64,000 nt of DNA from positions 2,170,001 to 2,234,000 of the forward strand of contig NC_007925.1 of the NCBI RefSeq assembly GCF_000013745.1. Reading direction: 5' to 3'. Origin of the DNA: Rhodopseudomonas_A palustris_F. GTDB lineage: Bacteria; Pseudomonadota; Alphaproteobacteria; Rhizobiales; Xanthobacteraceae. Below the pieces are notes generated by a model. The model saw only the letters and a program-made list of their open reading frames with translations. It made no database searches and was not told the origin of the DNA. Positions 1 through 8,196 of this stretch are shown here, one piece after another. Every line of letters begins with the position of its first letter. Position 1 is the stretch's first letter. A program made the translations under genes and the position numbers.

Positions 1-2
1 AC

Positions 3-122
3 TCGGTCAACGCCTTCATCACGATGTTTAAGAAGGCGCTCGGGAGCACGCCCGCGCAGTACTTTGCGCAACGAAGAGCGACAATGGTGCAGTCCCAAGA
101 GGCGCGCTCAGCAACTCATTAA
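3..122 (+). CDS. AraC-family regulator, C-terminal fragment
   Basis: The open frame entering from the window edge encodes 39 residues and stops at 122. The stretch SVNAFITMFKKALGSTPAQY matches the end of the second helix-turn-helix of AraC/XylS proteins (the usual pattern is F.r.Fk...G.tP..Y). Only the DNA-binding end is visible, so target and effector are unknown. It runs towards the LysR gene, whose stop lies about 30 bp away on the opposite strand. Confidence 0.6.
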   Translation, partial: SVNAFITMFKKALGSTPAQYFAQRRATMVQSQEARSATH

Positions 123-155
123 TGTCCCGGGCACCAGCGCCTCCTCGTCGCTATC

Positions 156-1058
156 CTATTTCGTCTTTCGCCATTCCTTGATGAAACGCAGGAACACCAG
201 CAACGGCATTGGTACTTGACGGCGGCTGGGGTGGTACAGATAAATTCCTTGAAGGGTGTGGCCCCAGCCGGGCAACACGCGGATCAATTTGCGGTCGGCG
301 AGGGCGCCCTGAATCAACGGCTCTGACAGGTACGCCACCCCCACTCCGTCGAGCGCCGCGCCCATCATCAGGTCGAAGTCGTTGACGATGAGCGAGCCTT
401 CGACGGCGATTTCGGTCTGCCGCCCGCTCCGCTCGACGATCCAACGTTGGATCGAACCATCGTGTGGCAGCCGATACCGGATGCAATTGTGGCCGCGAAG
501 GTCTTCCGGGCGCACCGGAGCCGGCTTGCCTGCGAGATAGACCGGCGAGGCGACCACGATCAGCCGGAACGGATCGAAGACGCTGATGACCTTCATGTCC
601 CGTTCGACCATATCGCCAACGCGAATGCCCGCGTCAAAGCGGTGCCTGACAATGTCAATGTTGGTGTCGTCGATTTCCAGATCGAGTCGGATCTCGGGAT
701 ATTCGTCGAGGAACGGCTTAATCAGTTGGGCGAGCACGCGGGTTGCGAATGTCCGTGACACTGCAAGCCGCAGCGTTCCAATCGGCTTATCGCGATAGCG
801 ATTGACGCTCTCGATCGCATCGTCGACGCCTTGCAGAAGCGGCTGGATCTCCGCCAGCAGTCGCTCGCCGGCCTCGGTGAGAGCCACGCTACGGGTGGTC
901 CGGTTGAAAAGCCGGACGTCCAACCGGTCTTCGAGGGCCTTTACCGTCAGGCTCACGGTGGGCAGCGACAGTCCAAGTTGGTGCGCCGCCCTGGTGAAGC
1001 TCAGGTGATCTGCGACCGCGACGAACGCGGCCAATTCGGCCAATTCGACCCGCGCCAT
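156..1058 (-). CDS. LysR-family transcriptional regulator
   Basis: The protein has 300 residues, the usual LysR length. The N-terminal winged helix-turn-helix starts at MARVELAELAAFVAVADHLS and continues with the expected FTRAAHQLGLS and LFNRTTRSVALTEAG signatures. The remainder is a periplasmic-binding-like effector domain. The ATG at 1058 was chosen because the family HTH starts there; the frame is open upstream to 1316 but that part has no family similarity. It is divergent from the HlyD-type gene at 1232, with about 170 bp between the starts, the classic layout in which a LysR protein controls the adjacent gene. The effector cannot be read from sequence. Confidence 0.88.
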   Translation of the reverse strand: MARVELAELAAFVAVADHLSFTRAAHQLGLSLPTVSLTVKALEDRLDVRLFNRTTRSVALTEAGERLLAEIQPLLQGVDDAIESVNRYRDKPIGTLRLAVSRTFATRVLAQLIKPFLDEYPEIRLDLEIDDTNIDIVRHRFDAGIRVGDMVERDMKVISVFDPFRLIVVASPVYLAGKPAPVRPEDLRGHNCIRYRLPHDGSIQRWIVERSGRQTEIAVEGSLIVNDFDLMMGAALDGVGVAYLSEPLIQGALADRKLIRVLPGWGHTLQGIYLYHPSRRQVPMPLLVFLRFIKEWRKTK

Positions 1059-1231
1059 TGTTTGCCGTCTCCAAAGACCCAATTCGGTTTCTTCATTCTT
1101 ATCAAACTGAGTTGGAATGCTCAAATTGCCCGAAGAGACCACGAACGACCGGTTGCCGTGATCGTGCGCGAGACGGCGAGCATCAAATCCGGCACCACGC
1201 CGGTCTGCCGGCGAACACGGAGGAACGAGCT

Positions 1232-2131
1232 GTGGACCAACAACAATCTTCGAGCCGGTCTCACCATGTCGCGTCGGCCGCGAGGCGCCACGATGCCGCA
1301 TCCACAGCCGTGTCAACGCGAAACCGCCCGCAACGGCGCGGTTATTGGCCGGCGATTTGCGTCGGGCTGCTGATCGGGCTCGCTCTGGCGGCGAACTGGG
1401 TCTTCGAATATTTGACGGTCGATCAATATCTCGTCTCCACGGACGACGCCGTTGTAAAGACGCAGGATGTCGGGATCGTCACGCCCCAATCCGGCACCGT
1501 GCGGGATGTTCTTGTGGTGGACGATCAGCAGGTCGCGGCTGGGCAAGCGGTCGCCAAACTCGAGCTGGCCGACGACGCGCTGGAGCGTCTCCGCGTCCAA
1601 ACCGCATGTCATGATGTGGGCACGGCACCGTCACGCGCGCTGGCCAACAGCGAGCCACGTCGGGTCATCACCATCGTCGCGCGCTCTGCCGGGACCGTCA
1701 ACATCAATGGTCTTCACATTGGTCAGGCCGTAGCGGCGGGTGCTCCCCTGATGTCGCTCGTCCTGCCGGGACCTCCCTACGTCATCGCTCGCCTTGCCGT
1801 GTCGCAGATGACCTATGTTGCCAAAGGGCAGCCCGTCTGGATCGAAATCGCAGCGTTGCCGAATCTGCAGCTCACCGGACATGTCGTCGGCCTGGCTCTG
1901 CGCGACGGCGACGACCCTGGGATGTTTCAGAATGGCGACGTTGCATCTCGAAGCGGTGACGATGGGGTCGTCATCAAAATCGTCCTCGACAACAACCGCG
2001 GTGCCGCCAAACTTCGATCCGGCATGTCGGTCCGCTCGACGATCCATACCGGCTTAATCGGAACCGGGCCGCCCTTGGCAACGCTGCTTAATCGCAGCGC
2101 AGCAGCCGCTCACATTCAGCAGGGTATCTAG
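1232..2131 (+). CDS. HlyD/EmrA-type membrane fusion protein, short
   Basis: About 299 residues. A basic N-terminus and one membrane helix (YWPAICVGLLIGLALAANWV) precede the EmrA-like segment YLVSTDDAVVKTQDVGIVTP, a biotinyl-lipoyl-like half-motif, and a beta-barrel region around YVIARLAVSQMTYVAKGQPV. The long alpha-helical hairpin normally lying between the two lipoyl halves of EmrA/HlyD proteins is almost absent here: only a few tens of residues separate them. The GTG at 1232 was chosen because GGAGG lies about 9 bp upstream and the TM helix follows at a normal distance. No inner-membrane pump or outer-membrane channel gene adjoins it, so it may serve a pump encoded elsewhere or be a relic. 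LysR control is inferred from the divergent arrangement. Confidence 0.7.
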   Translation: MDQQQSSSRSHHVASAARRHDAASTAVSTRNRPQRRGYWPAICVGLLIGLALAANWVFEYLTVDQYLVSTDDAVVKTQDVGIVTPQSGTVRDVLVVDDQQVAAGQAVAKLELADDALERLRVQTACHDVGTAPSRALANSEPRRVITIVARSAGTVNINGLHIGQAVAAGAPLMSLVLPGPPYVIARLAVSQMTYVAKGQPVWIEIAALPNLQLTGHVVGLALRDGDDPGMFQNGDVASRSGDDGVVIKIVLDNNRGAAKLRSGMSVRSTIHTGLIGTGPPLATLLNRSAAAAHIQQGI

Positions 2132-2200
2132 CCAAACAACCATTCTCCAGCGTCAATTCGCCGATCTTTGGCATGCAGCGATTTGACGTCCACGGCCGGC

Positions 2201-2434
2201 TCAATCGGAGCCGTCCGTCATGGCCCGAAGACCGCGGAAGCCGCCCTCGAGCTGCGCCTTCCACGTCGTGATCTGGCTCGGGTGAACACCGACATGTTCA
2301 CCAGATGAACCAGCGTTCGATCGCCCTTGATAGCCGCCAACGCAACCTTTGAAAGCCGGTGTGTGGTTCCGGCGCAGTCGTCTGCTCATCCCCGGGTCGC
2401 GACGCTCATCGCCACCGTCAGGCAGACCTCTCAC
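2201..2434 (-). pseudogene. Decayed IS3-type transposase OrfA remnant
   Basis: The frame contains RRNHTPAFKGCV and then VHPSQITTWKAQLEGG, both recognisable from IS3-family OrfA helix-turn-helix proteins (normally RRNHTPAFKAKVALAA and VHPNQIT.WK.QL). The intervening residues are corrupted and no OrfB is present, so this is a fossil. The rest of the 2132-2793 gap holds the regulatory sites of the downstream operon and no other gene that I can see. Confidence 0.5.
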
Positions 2435-2531
2435 TTATCGTCGATGCAGATTTCCGGACCACCTCTCTTACCCCTGGTTGCATTGGTCAAGTTTGCAGTC
2501 CGGCTCAGCCGGAGCGCCGCAGCAAGCCAAC

Positions 2532-2547
2532 GTCAGAATTCCAGACA
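2532..2547 (-). promoter_or_regulatory. Candidate enhancer-binding-protein site A
   Basis: Read on the minus strand the site is TGTCTGGAATTCTGAC. Almost the same 16-mer occurs at 5582-5597 (TGTCCTGAATTCTGAC), and a related TGTCCTGAATTGGTCT occurs at 18261-18276, just upstream of the sigma-54 activator gene. It lies about 150 bp upstream of the -24 element at 2700, a normal distance for an upstream activating sequence. The assignment is inferred from recurrence and position. Confidence 0.45.
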
Positions 2548-2699
2548 GGCAGCTGTCAACAATCGGCGCACCGCGTTGGCTGCAGATTCTGCGATATCGG
2601 CGCCGGGCGGCGCCGCCACTGTGCGGGATCGCGGACACGATCTCCCCTCCGGCTTCGCCTTATCCTACTAATCCCTTGTTATACATCGATTAGTTCGTT

Positions 2700-2715
2700 T
2701 GGCACGGTGCTTGCT
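2700..2715 (+). promoter_or_regulatory. Sigma-54 (-24/-12) promoter
   Basis: TGGCACGGTGCTTGCT matches the RpoN consensus TGGCAC-N5-TTGCW exactly. It lies about 80 bp before the first 3-hydroxybutyrate dehydrogenase gene and points into the operon. A sigma-54 activator gene is present at 16759-18228. Confidence 0.8.
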
Positions 2716-2751
2716 GAACTGTTTGCCGGAAAGGCTGTGCGCAATCCCTGA

Positions 2752-3604
2752 GCGGTTGCGCTCACCCACTGGAAGACGTTGCTAGGACAGATCATGAAGA
2801 ACAGAAATGCACTTGTCACCGGCTCCACAAGTGGAATCGGTCTGGCGACCGCGCGCGAACTGGCCAATCGTGGCTGCCACGTCATGCTCAACGGCTTCGG
2901 TGACGCCGGGGAGATCGATCGGCTGTGCGCCGAGATCGCCGCGCGCAGCGGGACCAAGGTCGTCCACTCCGGCGCCGACCTCAGCCGGCCGGAAGAAATC
3001 CGCACTATGCTGGCGCAGGCGGACGAAGCCTTGGGCCCGCTCGACATCGTGGTGAACAACGCCGGCACGCAGCATGTCTCGCCGGTGCAGAACTTTCCCG
3101 ACGAGAAATGGGATCTGTTGCTCGCGGTGAATCTGAGCGCTGCATTCCACATCATCAAGGCCGTGGTGCCCGGGATGATGCAGCGGGGCTGGGGGCGGAT
3201 CGTCAACACCTCGTCGGTGCTCGGGATGGTGGGCGCGCCGCACAAGCCGGCCTACGTCGCCTCGAAGCACGGCCTGATCGGCCTGACCAAATCGGTGGCG
3301 ATCGAAGTCGCCGAGCACGGCGTCACCTGCAACGCGGTGTGTCCGGGCACGGTGCTGACCGCGATCATCGAAAAGCAGATCGCTCAGCAAGCGCTGGCCA
3401 CCGGCCTGCGTGAGGATCAGGTGATGAAGGAAGTCTTCCTCCGCGAAATCCCGACGAAAAAGATCATCCCGCCCGAACACCTCGCCGCCACCATCGCCTT
3501 CCTGTGCTCGGAGGAGGCCGGCTCCATCACCGGCGCCGCCATCGCCGTGGACGGCGGCTACACCGCGCACTGACGCGCAGCCAACGGCAGGTCGAGGATC
3601 TGCC
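2752..3604 (+). repeat. Direct repeat copy 1 (dehydrogenase duplication)
   Basis: An approximately 853-bp segment that recurs at 5887-6739 with an offset of exactly 3135 bp. It covers the whole dehydrogenase gene plus about 40 bp before and 30 bp after it. Similarity ends sharply after the shared GGTCGAGGATCTGCC. Confidence 0.9.
2794..3573 (+). CDS. bdhA: 3-hydroxybutyrate dehydrogenase (SDR), copy 1
   Basis: A 259-residue short-chain dehydrogenase/reductase. The NAD-binding glycine motif TGSTSGIG is at residues 9-16, NNAG near residue 90, and the catalytic Ser and YVASK (Tyr-x3-Lys) in the middle. The stretch around NAGTQHVSPVQNFPDEKWD and the C-terminal VDGGYTAH resemble bacterial D-3-hydroxybutyrate dehydrogenases, which oxidise 3-hydroxybutyrate to acetoacetate with NAD+. 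The ATG at 2794 was chosen because it precedes the fold start and has AGGA upstream. It is the first gene behind the sigma-54 promoter at 2700. The encoded protein is the same as that of the gene at 5929-6708. Confidence 0.88.
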   Translation: MKNRNALVTGSTSGIGLATARELANRGCHVMLNGFGDAGEIDRLCAEIAARSGTKVVHSGADLSRPEEIRTMLAQADEALGPLDIVVNNAGTQHVSPVQNFPDEKWDLLLAVNLSAAFHIIKAVVPGMMQRGWGRIVNTSSVLGMVGAPHKPAYVASKHGLIGLTKSVAIEVAEHGVTCNAVCPGTVLTAIIEKQIAQQALATGLREDQVMKEVFLREIPTKKIIPPEHLAATIAFLCSEEAGSITGAAIAVDGGYTAH

Positions 3605-3703
3605 CCAGCGGAGCGCGTTGCCTGCGGACGTGGAGCGCGCGTTGCCAATCATCCGGCCACCGTCGCGCTCTGCTCAAATACTTGCACTTTAGGAACGACT
3701 ATC

Positions 3704-4258
3704 ATGGACACTCTTCTCAAAGACACCGTAAAGCCGACGCTGATCGAGAACGTCACCTATGACGAGTTGGATATTGGTAGTTCGGCGGGCTTCATCCGCA
3801 CGGTGACGCGAAACGACATCGCCATCTTCGCGGCACTCTCCGGCGACGTGAACCCGGCGCATCTTGACGAGGAATATGCCGCCGCCTCGATGTTTAACGG
3901 CGTCGTCGCCCACGGCATGCTCACCGCGGGGTTCATCTCGACGATCCTCGGAACCATGCTGCCTGGGCCTGGCGCGATCTATTTGAGCCAGAGCCTGCGG
4001 TTCTGTTGCCCGGTCAAGCCCGGCGACCGGATCACCGTCACGGTGACGGTGACCGCCAAGGACGACGAGAAGAAGCGGGTTACGCTGGACTGCCGCTGCT
4101 TGAACCAGGACGGCACCGATGTGGTTGTCGGAACCGCTCTTGTGATCGCGCCGGTCGAACGGATTGTGCGGCAGCGCCCCGATTTGCCGGAACTGCAAGT
4201 GCTCCACCATGAGAGACACCAGGCACTGCCCCGGCAGTCCCACACCGTCACGGCCTAG
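3704..4258 (+). CDS. MaoC-like (R)-enoyl-CoA hydratase
   Basis: 184 residues with the single hot-dog fold of MaoC/PhaJ proteins. The hydratase signature is visible: SGDVNPAHLDEEYA, with Asp and His five residues apart, followed by VVAHGMLTAGF. The family hydrates enoyl-CoA to (R)-3-hydroxyacyl-CoA or the reverse. It sits between the first dehydrogenase and fabI. MaoC-type domains are elsewhere found with, or fused to, phosphotransacetylase, and pta lies further along this cluster. The last 15 residues or so (HERHQALPRQ) look non-conserved. Confidence 0.85.
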   Translation: MDTLLKDTVKPTLIENVTYDELDIGSSAGFIRTVTRNDIAIFAALSGDVNPAHLDEEYAAASMFNGVVAHGMLTAGFISTILGTMLPGPGAIYLSQSLRFCCPVKPGDRITVTVTVTAKDDEKKRVTLDCRCLNQDGTDVVVGTALVIAPVERIVRQRPDLPELQVLHHERHQALPRQSHTVTA

Positions 4259-4378
4259 CTGCCGTCGCGTTGCTACGCGGCGTCAGACCCCAAACGATCG
4301 TTCGCCCGATACTCTTTGATCGGTCCGATCGCGATCCTTCCACTTCATGGACCTCAGTTGAGAACCGGAGCTATCACA

Positions 4379-5185
4379 ATGGACGACAAATCTTTTTCCA
4401 CCCTGTCCCCCGATCAGGGGCTGTTCAACCTGTCGGGCAAGAAAATCCTTGTCGTCGGCATCGCCAACGATAGCTCGATCGCGTGGGGATGCGCCAAGGC
4501 TTACCGCGCCATGGGGGCTGACCTTGCGATCACGTATTTGAACGACAAATCCGAGCGGTTCGTCCGTCCGTTGGCCGAGCAGCTCGAGGCCTCGATCATT
4601 TTGAAGGCCGACGTGACGCGGGAAGGTGAACTCGAGGCCGTCTTCGACACGATTAGCAGCAAATGGGGCCGGTTGGATGGCCTGCTGCATTCGATTGCCT
4701 TTGCCCCGATGGCGGACCTGCACGGGCGCGTCGTCGATTGCTCCCGCGAAGGCTTCATGATGGCAATGGACGTGTCGTGCCATTCCTACATTCGCATGAG
4801 CAAGCTGGCCGAACCGCTGATGCCCGAAGGAGGATCGATCCAAACCCTGAGTTATCTCGGCGCCGACAAGGTGGTTGATCACTACAATATCATGGGGCCG
4901 GTGAAGGCGGCGCTGGAAAGCGTGACGCGATATTTGGCGGCCGAACTTGGTCTGAAGGGCATTCGGGTCAATACGCTCTCGCCAGGCCCGCTGAAGACCC
5001 GCGCCGCCAGCGGTATCGGTCACTTCGACGAGTTGATCGCCAAAGCGACGGAACGCGCGCATACGCATCAGCTCACCACGATCGAGGAGGTCGGCGCGTA
5101 TTCCGGCTTTCTCATGACTGACCAGGCGCGCTCGGTCACCGGTGAACTGCACTACATTGATGGCGGCTACAACACCGTCGGCTGA
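4379..5185 (+). CDS. fabI: Enoyl-ACP reductase (FabI type)
   Basis: 268 residues, the normal FabI length. The N-terminal GKKILVVGIANDSSIAWGCA is the FabI variant of the nucleotide-binding motif. The catalytic region LSYLGADKVVDHYNIMGPVK carries the two Tyr and the Lys typical of FabI. It reduces the enoyl-ACP double bond with NAD(P)H. The ATG at 4379 matches the family N-terminus; an in-frame extension to 4316 is not conserved-looking. In Sinorhizobium an ackA-pta operon with an extra fabI is known, so this is probably an accessory FabI tied to the operon rather than the housekeeping copy (inference). Confidence 0.88.
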   Translation: MDDKSFSTLSPDQGLFNLSGKKILVVGIANDSSIAWGCAKAYRAMGADLAITYLNDKSERFVRPLAEQLEASIILKADVTREGELEAVFDTISSKWGRLDGLLHSIAFAPMADLHGRVVDCSREGFMMAMDVSCHSYIRMSKLAEPLMPEGGSIQTLSYLGADKVVDHYNIMGPVKAALESVTRYLAAELGLKGIRVNTLSPGPLKTRAASGIGHFDELIAKATERAHTHQLTTIEEVGAYSGFLMTDQARSVTGELHYIDGGYNTVG

Positions 5186-5581
5186 ACCGAGCAAGGAGCG
5201 GGTTGGAAGACACGATAGACGCCAGCCCAAACCGTACCATTAGAAGTTGATCAACGTTTGATCGGCCGCGATATCCGCGGCCGGTCAAGCGGGTTTTGCC
5301 GTTCCGGGTGTTTCGCGCGGCAGCCCGAATCCCGTCGACGAAGCGCAGCGCGTTTCTGGCCGTACAGGCCGGCGAATTGTGGCCGGTGCCGGCTATGTAG
5401 CCCGAGTTGCATTGACTCAGCAGGGCCAGCCTTGCCCGCCTTCTTCCGAACTGACCTCTTGATCGGACGCGAAAGCCGTCGGTCCGCCGCGCAGCGATGC
5501 GTTGCCGCCGGCGGCATGCCACGCGTCGGTCGTTGTTGCTCCGGTGCCGGTTTAGTTAGTCGATGCCGCCGCTCGGACCGA
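5186..5581. other. Intergenic DNA, no gene seen
   Basis: Between fabI and the second dehydrogenase lies about 740 bp. This left part contains short palindromic GC-rich stretches, for example near 5267-5285 around GATATC, but no frame with protein-like composition on either strand. The right part holds the candidate activator site and the second sigma-54 promoter. Confidence 0.5.
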
Positions 5582-5597
5582 GTCAGAATTCAGGACA
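5582..5597 (-). promoter_or_regulatory. Candidate enhancer-binding-protein site B
   Basis: Minus-strand TGTCCTGAATTCTGAC, nearly the same as site A at 2532-2547. It is about 107 bp upstream of the -24 element at 5704. Confidence 0.45.
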
Positions 5598-5703
5598 AAG
5601 CCGCGTCAAGAATTACTGCACGGCGGCGCCGCCGGGATCGTTGAAATCCGCAAATTGCGCCGAAATCCGCTGTGCCGGATCGAGTTACATGACGATTTTT
5701 CGT

Positions 5704-5719
5704 TGGCATGACGCTTGCT
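5704..5719 (+). promoter_or_regulatory. Second sigma-54 (-24/-12) promoter
   Basis: TGGCATGACGCTTGCT fits the RpoN consensus with one deviation in the -24 box (T for C). It lies about 210 bp before the second dehydrogenase gene. That copy therefore appears to have its own sigma-54 promoter rather than depending on read-through from fabI. Confidence 0.7.
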
Positions 5720-5886
5720 GAGCAGTTGTCGACAAGAAACGTGCGGAATGCAAAGCGGACCTCAACGTCGGCCTTCGGGACTATCGCAGAGATAGTTGTC
5801 GAAGGCAGGTCGGTCGGGCTGATGGATAGCAGAAGGCGCGGCTTGCCAAAGCACCGGCATCATCGACGCATCACGTGCGTCTTGAC

Positions 5887-6739
5887 GCGGTTGCTCTCAC
5901 CCACCCGAAGACGTTGCTAGGACAAATCATGAAAAACAGAAATGCACTTGTCACCGGCTCCACAAGTGGAATCGGTTTGGCGACCGCGCGCGAACTCGCC
6001 AATCGTGGCTGCCACGTCATGCTCAACGGCTTCGGTGACGCCGGGGAGATCGATCGGCTGTGCGCCGAGATCGCCGCGCGCAGCGGGACCAAGGTCGTCC
6101 ACTCCGGCGCCGACCTCAGCCGGCCGGAAGAAATCCGCACTATGCTGGCGCAGGCGGACGAAGCCTTGGGCCCGCTCGACATCGTGGTGAACAACGCCGG
6201 CACGCAGCATGTCTCGCCGGTGCAGAACTTTCCCGACGAGAAATGGGATCTGTTGCTCGCGGTGAATCTGAGCGCTGCGTTCCACATCATCAAGGCCGTG
6301 GTGCCCGGGATGATGCAGCGGGGCTGGGGGCGGATCGTCAACACCTCGTCGGTGCTCGGGATGGTGGGCGCGCCGCACAAGCCGGCCTACGTCGCCTCGA
6401 AGCACGGCCTGATCGGCCTGACCAAATCGGTGGCGATCGAAGTCGCCGAGCACGGCGTCACCTGCAACGCGGTGTGTCCGGGCACGGTGCTGACCGCGAT
6501 CATCGAAAAGCAGATCGCTCAGCAAGCGCTGGCCACCGGCCTGCGTGAGGATCAGGTGATGAAGGAAGTCTTCCTCCGCGAAATCCCGACGAAGAAGATC
6601 ATCCCGCCCGAACACCTCGCCGCCACCATCGCCTTCCTGTGCTCGGAGGAGGCCGGCTCCATCACCGGCGCCGCCATCGCCGTGGACGGCGGCTACACCG
6701 CTCACTGACGCGCAGCCAACGGCAGGTCGAGGATCTGCC
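5887..6739 (+). repeat. Direct repeat copy 2 (dehydrogenase duplication)
   Basis: Second copy of the 853-bp segment at 2752-3604. The DNA outside the repeat differs, except that each copy has its own sigma-54 promoter and candidate activator site upstream. Confidence 0.9.
5929..6708 (+). CDS. bdhA: 3-hydroxybutyrate dehydrogenase (SDR), copy 2
   Basis: 259 residues, with a product that appears the same as the 2794-3573 gene at every residue. The few base differences I could find (Lys AAG/AAA at codon 2, a GGT-CTG/GGT-TTG pair, Leu CTG/CTC, Ala GCA/GCG, Lys AAA/AAG, Ala GCG/GCT near the end) are all synonymous. Fold and motifs are as for copy 1. It heads the transporter/keto-acid half of the module behind the sigma-54 promoter at 5704. 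A recent duplication kept uniform by gene conversion or strong selection would explain the pattern. Confidence 0.88.
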   Translation: MKNRNALVTGSTSGIGLATARELANRGCHVMLNGFGDAGEIDRLCAEIAARSGTKVVHSGADLSRPEEIRTMLAQADEALGPLDIVVNNAGTQHVSPVQNFPDEKWDLLLAVNLSAAFHIIKAVVPGMMQRGWGRIVNTSSVLGMVGAPHKPAYVASKHGLIGLTKSVAIEVAEHGVTCNAVCPGTVLTAIIEKQIAQQALATGLREDQVMKEVFLREIPTKKIIPPEHLAATIAFLCSEEAGSITGAAIAVDGGYTAH

Positions 6740-6764
6740 GTAACCCCCTTTCATGGAGGAAGTC

Positions 6765-8162
6765 ATGGACTTTCTAATCTGCCTCCTATCGCTCGCCTTC
6801 CTGATGTTCGTGGCTTATCGGGGCTTCAGCGTCATCTTGTTCGCACCGATCGCCGCCATTGGCGCCGTCATGCTGACCGACCCAGGCAACATTCTGCCGG
6901 TCTACAGCGGCCTGTTCATGAGCAAGATGGTGACGTTCATCGAGAACTACTTCCCGCTGTTCTTGCTGGGCGCCTTGTTCGGTAAGCTCATCGAGATGTC
7001 GGGCTTTGCGCAGTCGATCGTGACCACGGTGCTGCGCATGATCGGCCGCAATCAAACTCTGCTGGCGATTTGCATCGTATCAGCCGTGCTGACCTACGGC
7101 GGAGTTTCGCTATTCGTCGTCGCGTTCGCCGTCTATCCGTTCGCCGCGGAAATGTGCCGATCCACTGACGTTCCCAAAAATCTGATTCCCGCCACCATCA
7201 TTTTCGGTGGTGCGACCTTCACGATGGACTGCCTGCCGGGGACGCCGGCGATCGTCAACATCATTCCGACCTCGTTCTTCCACACCAACATCTACGCAGC
7301 GCCGGTGCTTGGGATGATCGGTGCGACTTTGATCTTCTGTAGCGGCTACGCTTACCTTGAGTGGTCTCGCCGCCGCATGATGGCCAAGGGCGGAGGCTAT
7401 GCGGCGACCTGCGAACTGCGCTCGGAACCCGAAGTCCTCGCCGACGCAAGCCTGCCGAATCCCTGGGTGGCGATCAGCCCCTTGGTCATGGTCGGCGTGC
7501 TCAACCTGTTCTTCACCAAGATGCTGCCGGTCTGGTACCCGGCCAAGATCGTGGTGGAGATGAACGCGATTACCAAGCCGATCACGGTGAATCTCCCTGC
7601 ACTTCAGGGCATCTGGGCGGTCGAGATCTCGCTGGCGATCGCCTGTCTGTTCGTGGTCTGCACCTCCTTCAAGACATTGAAGGCAAAGTTTGCGGCGGCC
7701 AGTCAAACCGCTGTGGGTGGCGCCATGCTGGCGACCATGAACACGGCGACGGAGTACGGCTACGGTTCGGTGATCGCCGCGCTGCCGGGTTTCCTCGTCA
7801 TTCGCGACGCGTTGACGTCGATCCCCAATCCCTTGCTGAACGAGGCCATCACCATCAATGCGCTGGCCGGAATCGTCGGCTCGGCGTCGGGCGGCATGAG
7901 CATTGCGCTGGCGGCGATGGCCGACAGCTTCGTGGCCAGCGCCAACGCAGCCGGCATCCCGCTCGAGGTGTTGCACCGTGTCGCCGCCATGGCGAGCGGC
8001 GGCATGGACTCGCTTCCGCACAACGGCGCGGTCATCACCATCATGGCCGTTTGCGGCCTCAACCACAGAGAAGCCTACCCCTACATTTTCGGAATTGTCA
8101 TCTGCAAGACCTTCGCCGCTTTCGCGGTGATCGGGATCTACTACCTGACCGGGTGGGTCTGA
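6765..8162 (+). CDS. GntP-type hydroxy/keto-acid permease
   Basis: 465 residues with about a dozen hydrophobic segments and GntP-family features, including the region LTYGGVSLFVVAFAVYPFA and a C-terminal half rich in small residues (GSASGGMSIALAAMADSF). GntP permeases are proton symporters for gluconate and short hydroxy or keto acids. Here the neighbours (hydroxybutyrate dehydrogenase, CoA-transferase, thiolase) make 3-hydroxybutyrate, acetoacetate or a related beta-keto acid the likely substrate. The ATG at 6765 has GGAGGA at about 7 bp; the upstream in-frame ATG at 6753 overlaps that ribosome site. Confidence 0.82.
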   Translation: MDFLICLLSLAFLMFVAYRGFSVILFAPIAAIGAVMLTDPGNILPVYSGLFMSKMVTFIENYFPLFLLGALFGKLIEMSGFAQSIVTTVLRMIGRNQTLLAICIVSAVLTYGGVSLFVVAFAVYPFAAEMCRSTDVPKNLIPATIIFGGATFTMDCLPGTPAIVNIIPTSFFHTNIYAAPVLGMIGATLIFCSGYAYLEWSRRRMMAKGGGYAATCELRSEPEVLADASLPNPWVAISPLVMVGVLNLFFTKMLPVWYPAKIVVEMNAITKPITVNLPALQGIWAVEISLAIACLFVVCTSFKTLKAKFAAASQTAVGGAMLATMNTATEYGYGSVIAALPGFLVIRDALTSIPNPLLNEAITINALAGIVGSASGGMSIALAAMADSFVASANAAGIPLEVLHRVAAMASGGMDSLPHNGAVITIMAVCGLNHREAYPYIFGIVICKTFAAFAVIGIYYLTGWV

Positions 8163-8196
8163 GCCTTCATCTGCAAATCAACCATGGAGAAAGACT

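Noticed and set aside
1059..1316. N-terminal extension of the LysR gene to 1316
   Set aside because: The LysR HTH begins exactly at the ATG at 1058, and the extension would overlap the divergent promoter region and the start of the adaptor gene.
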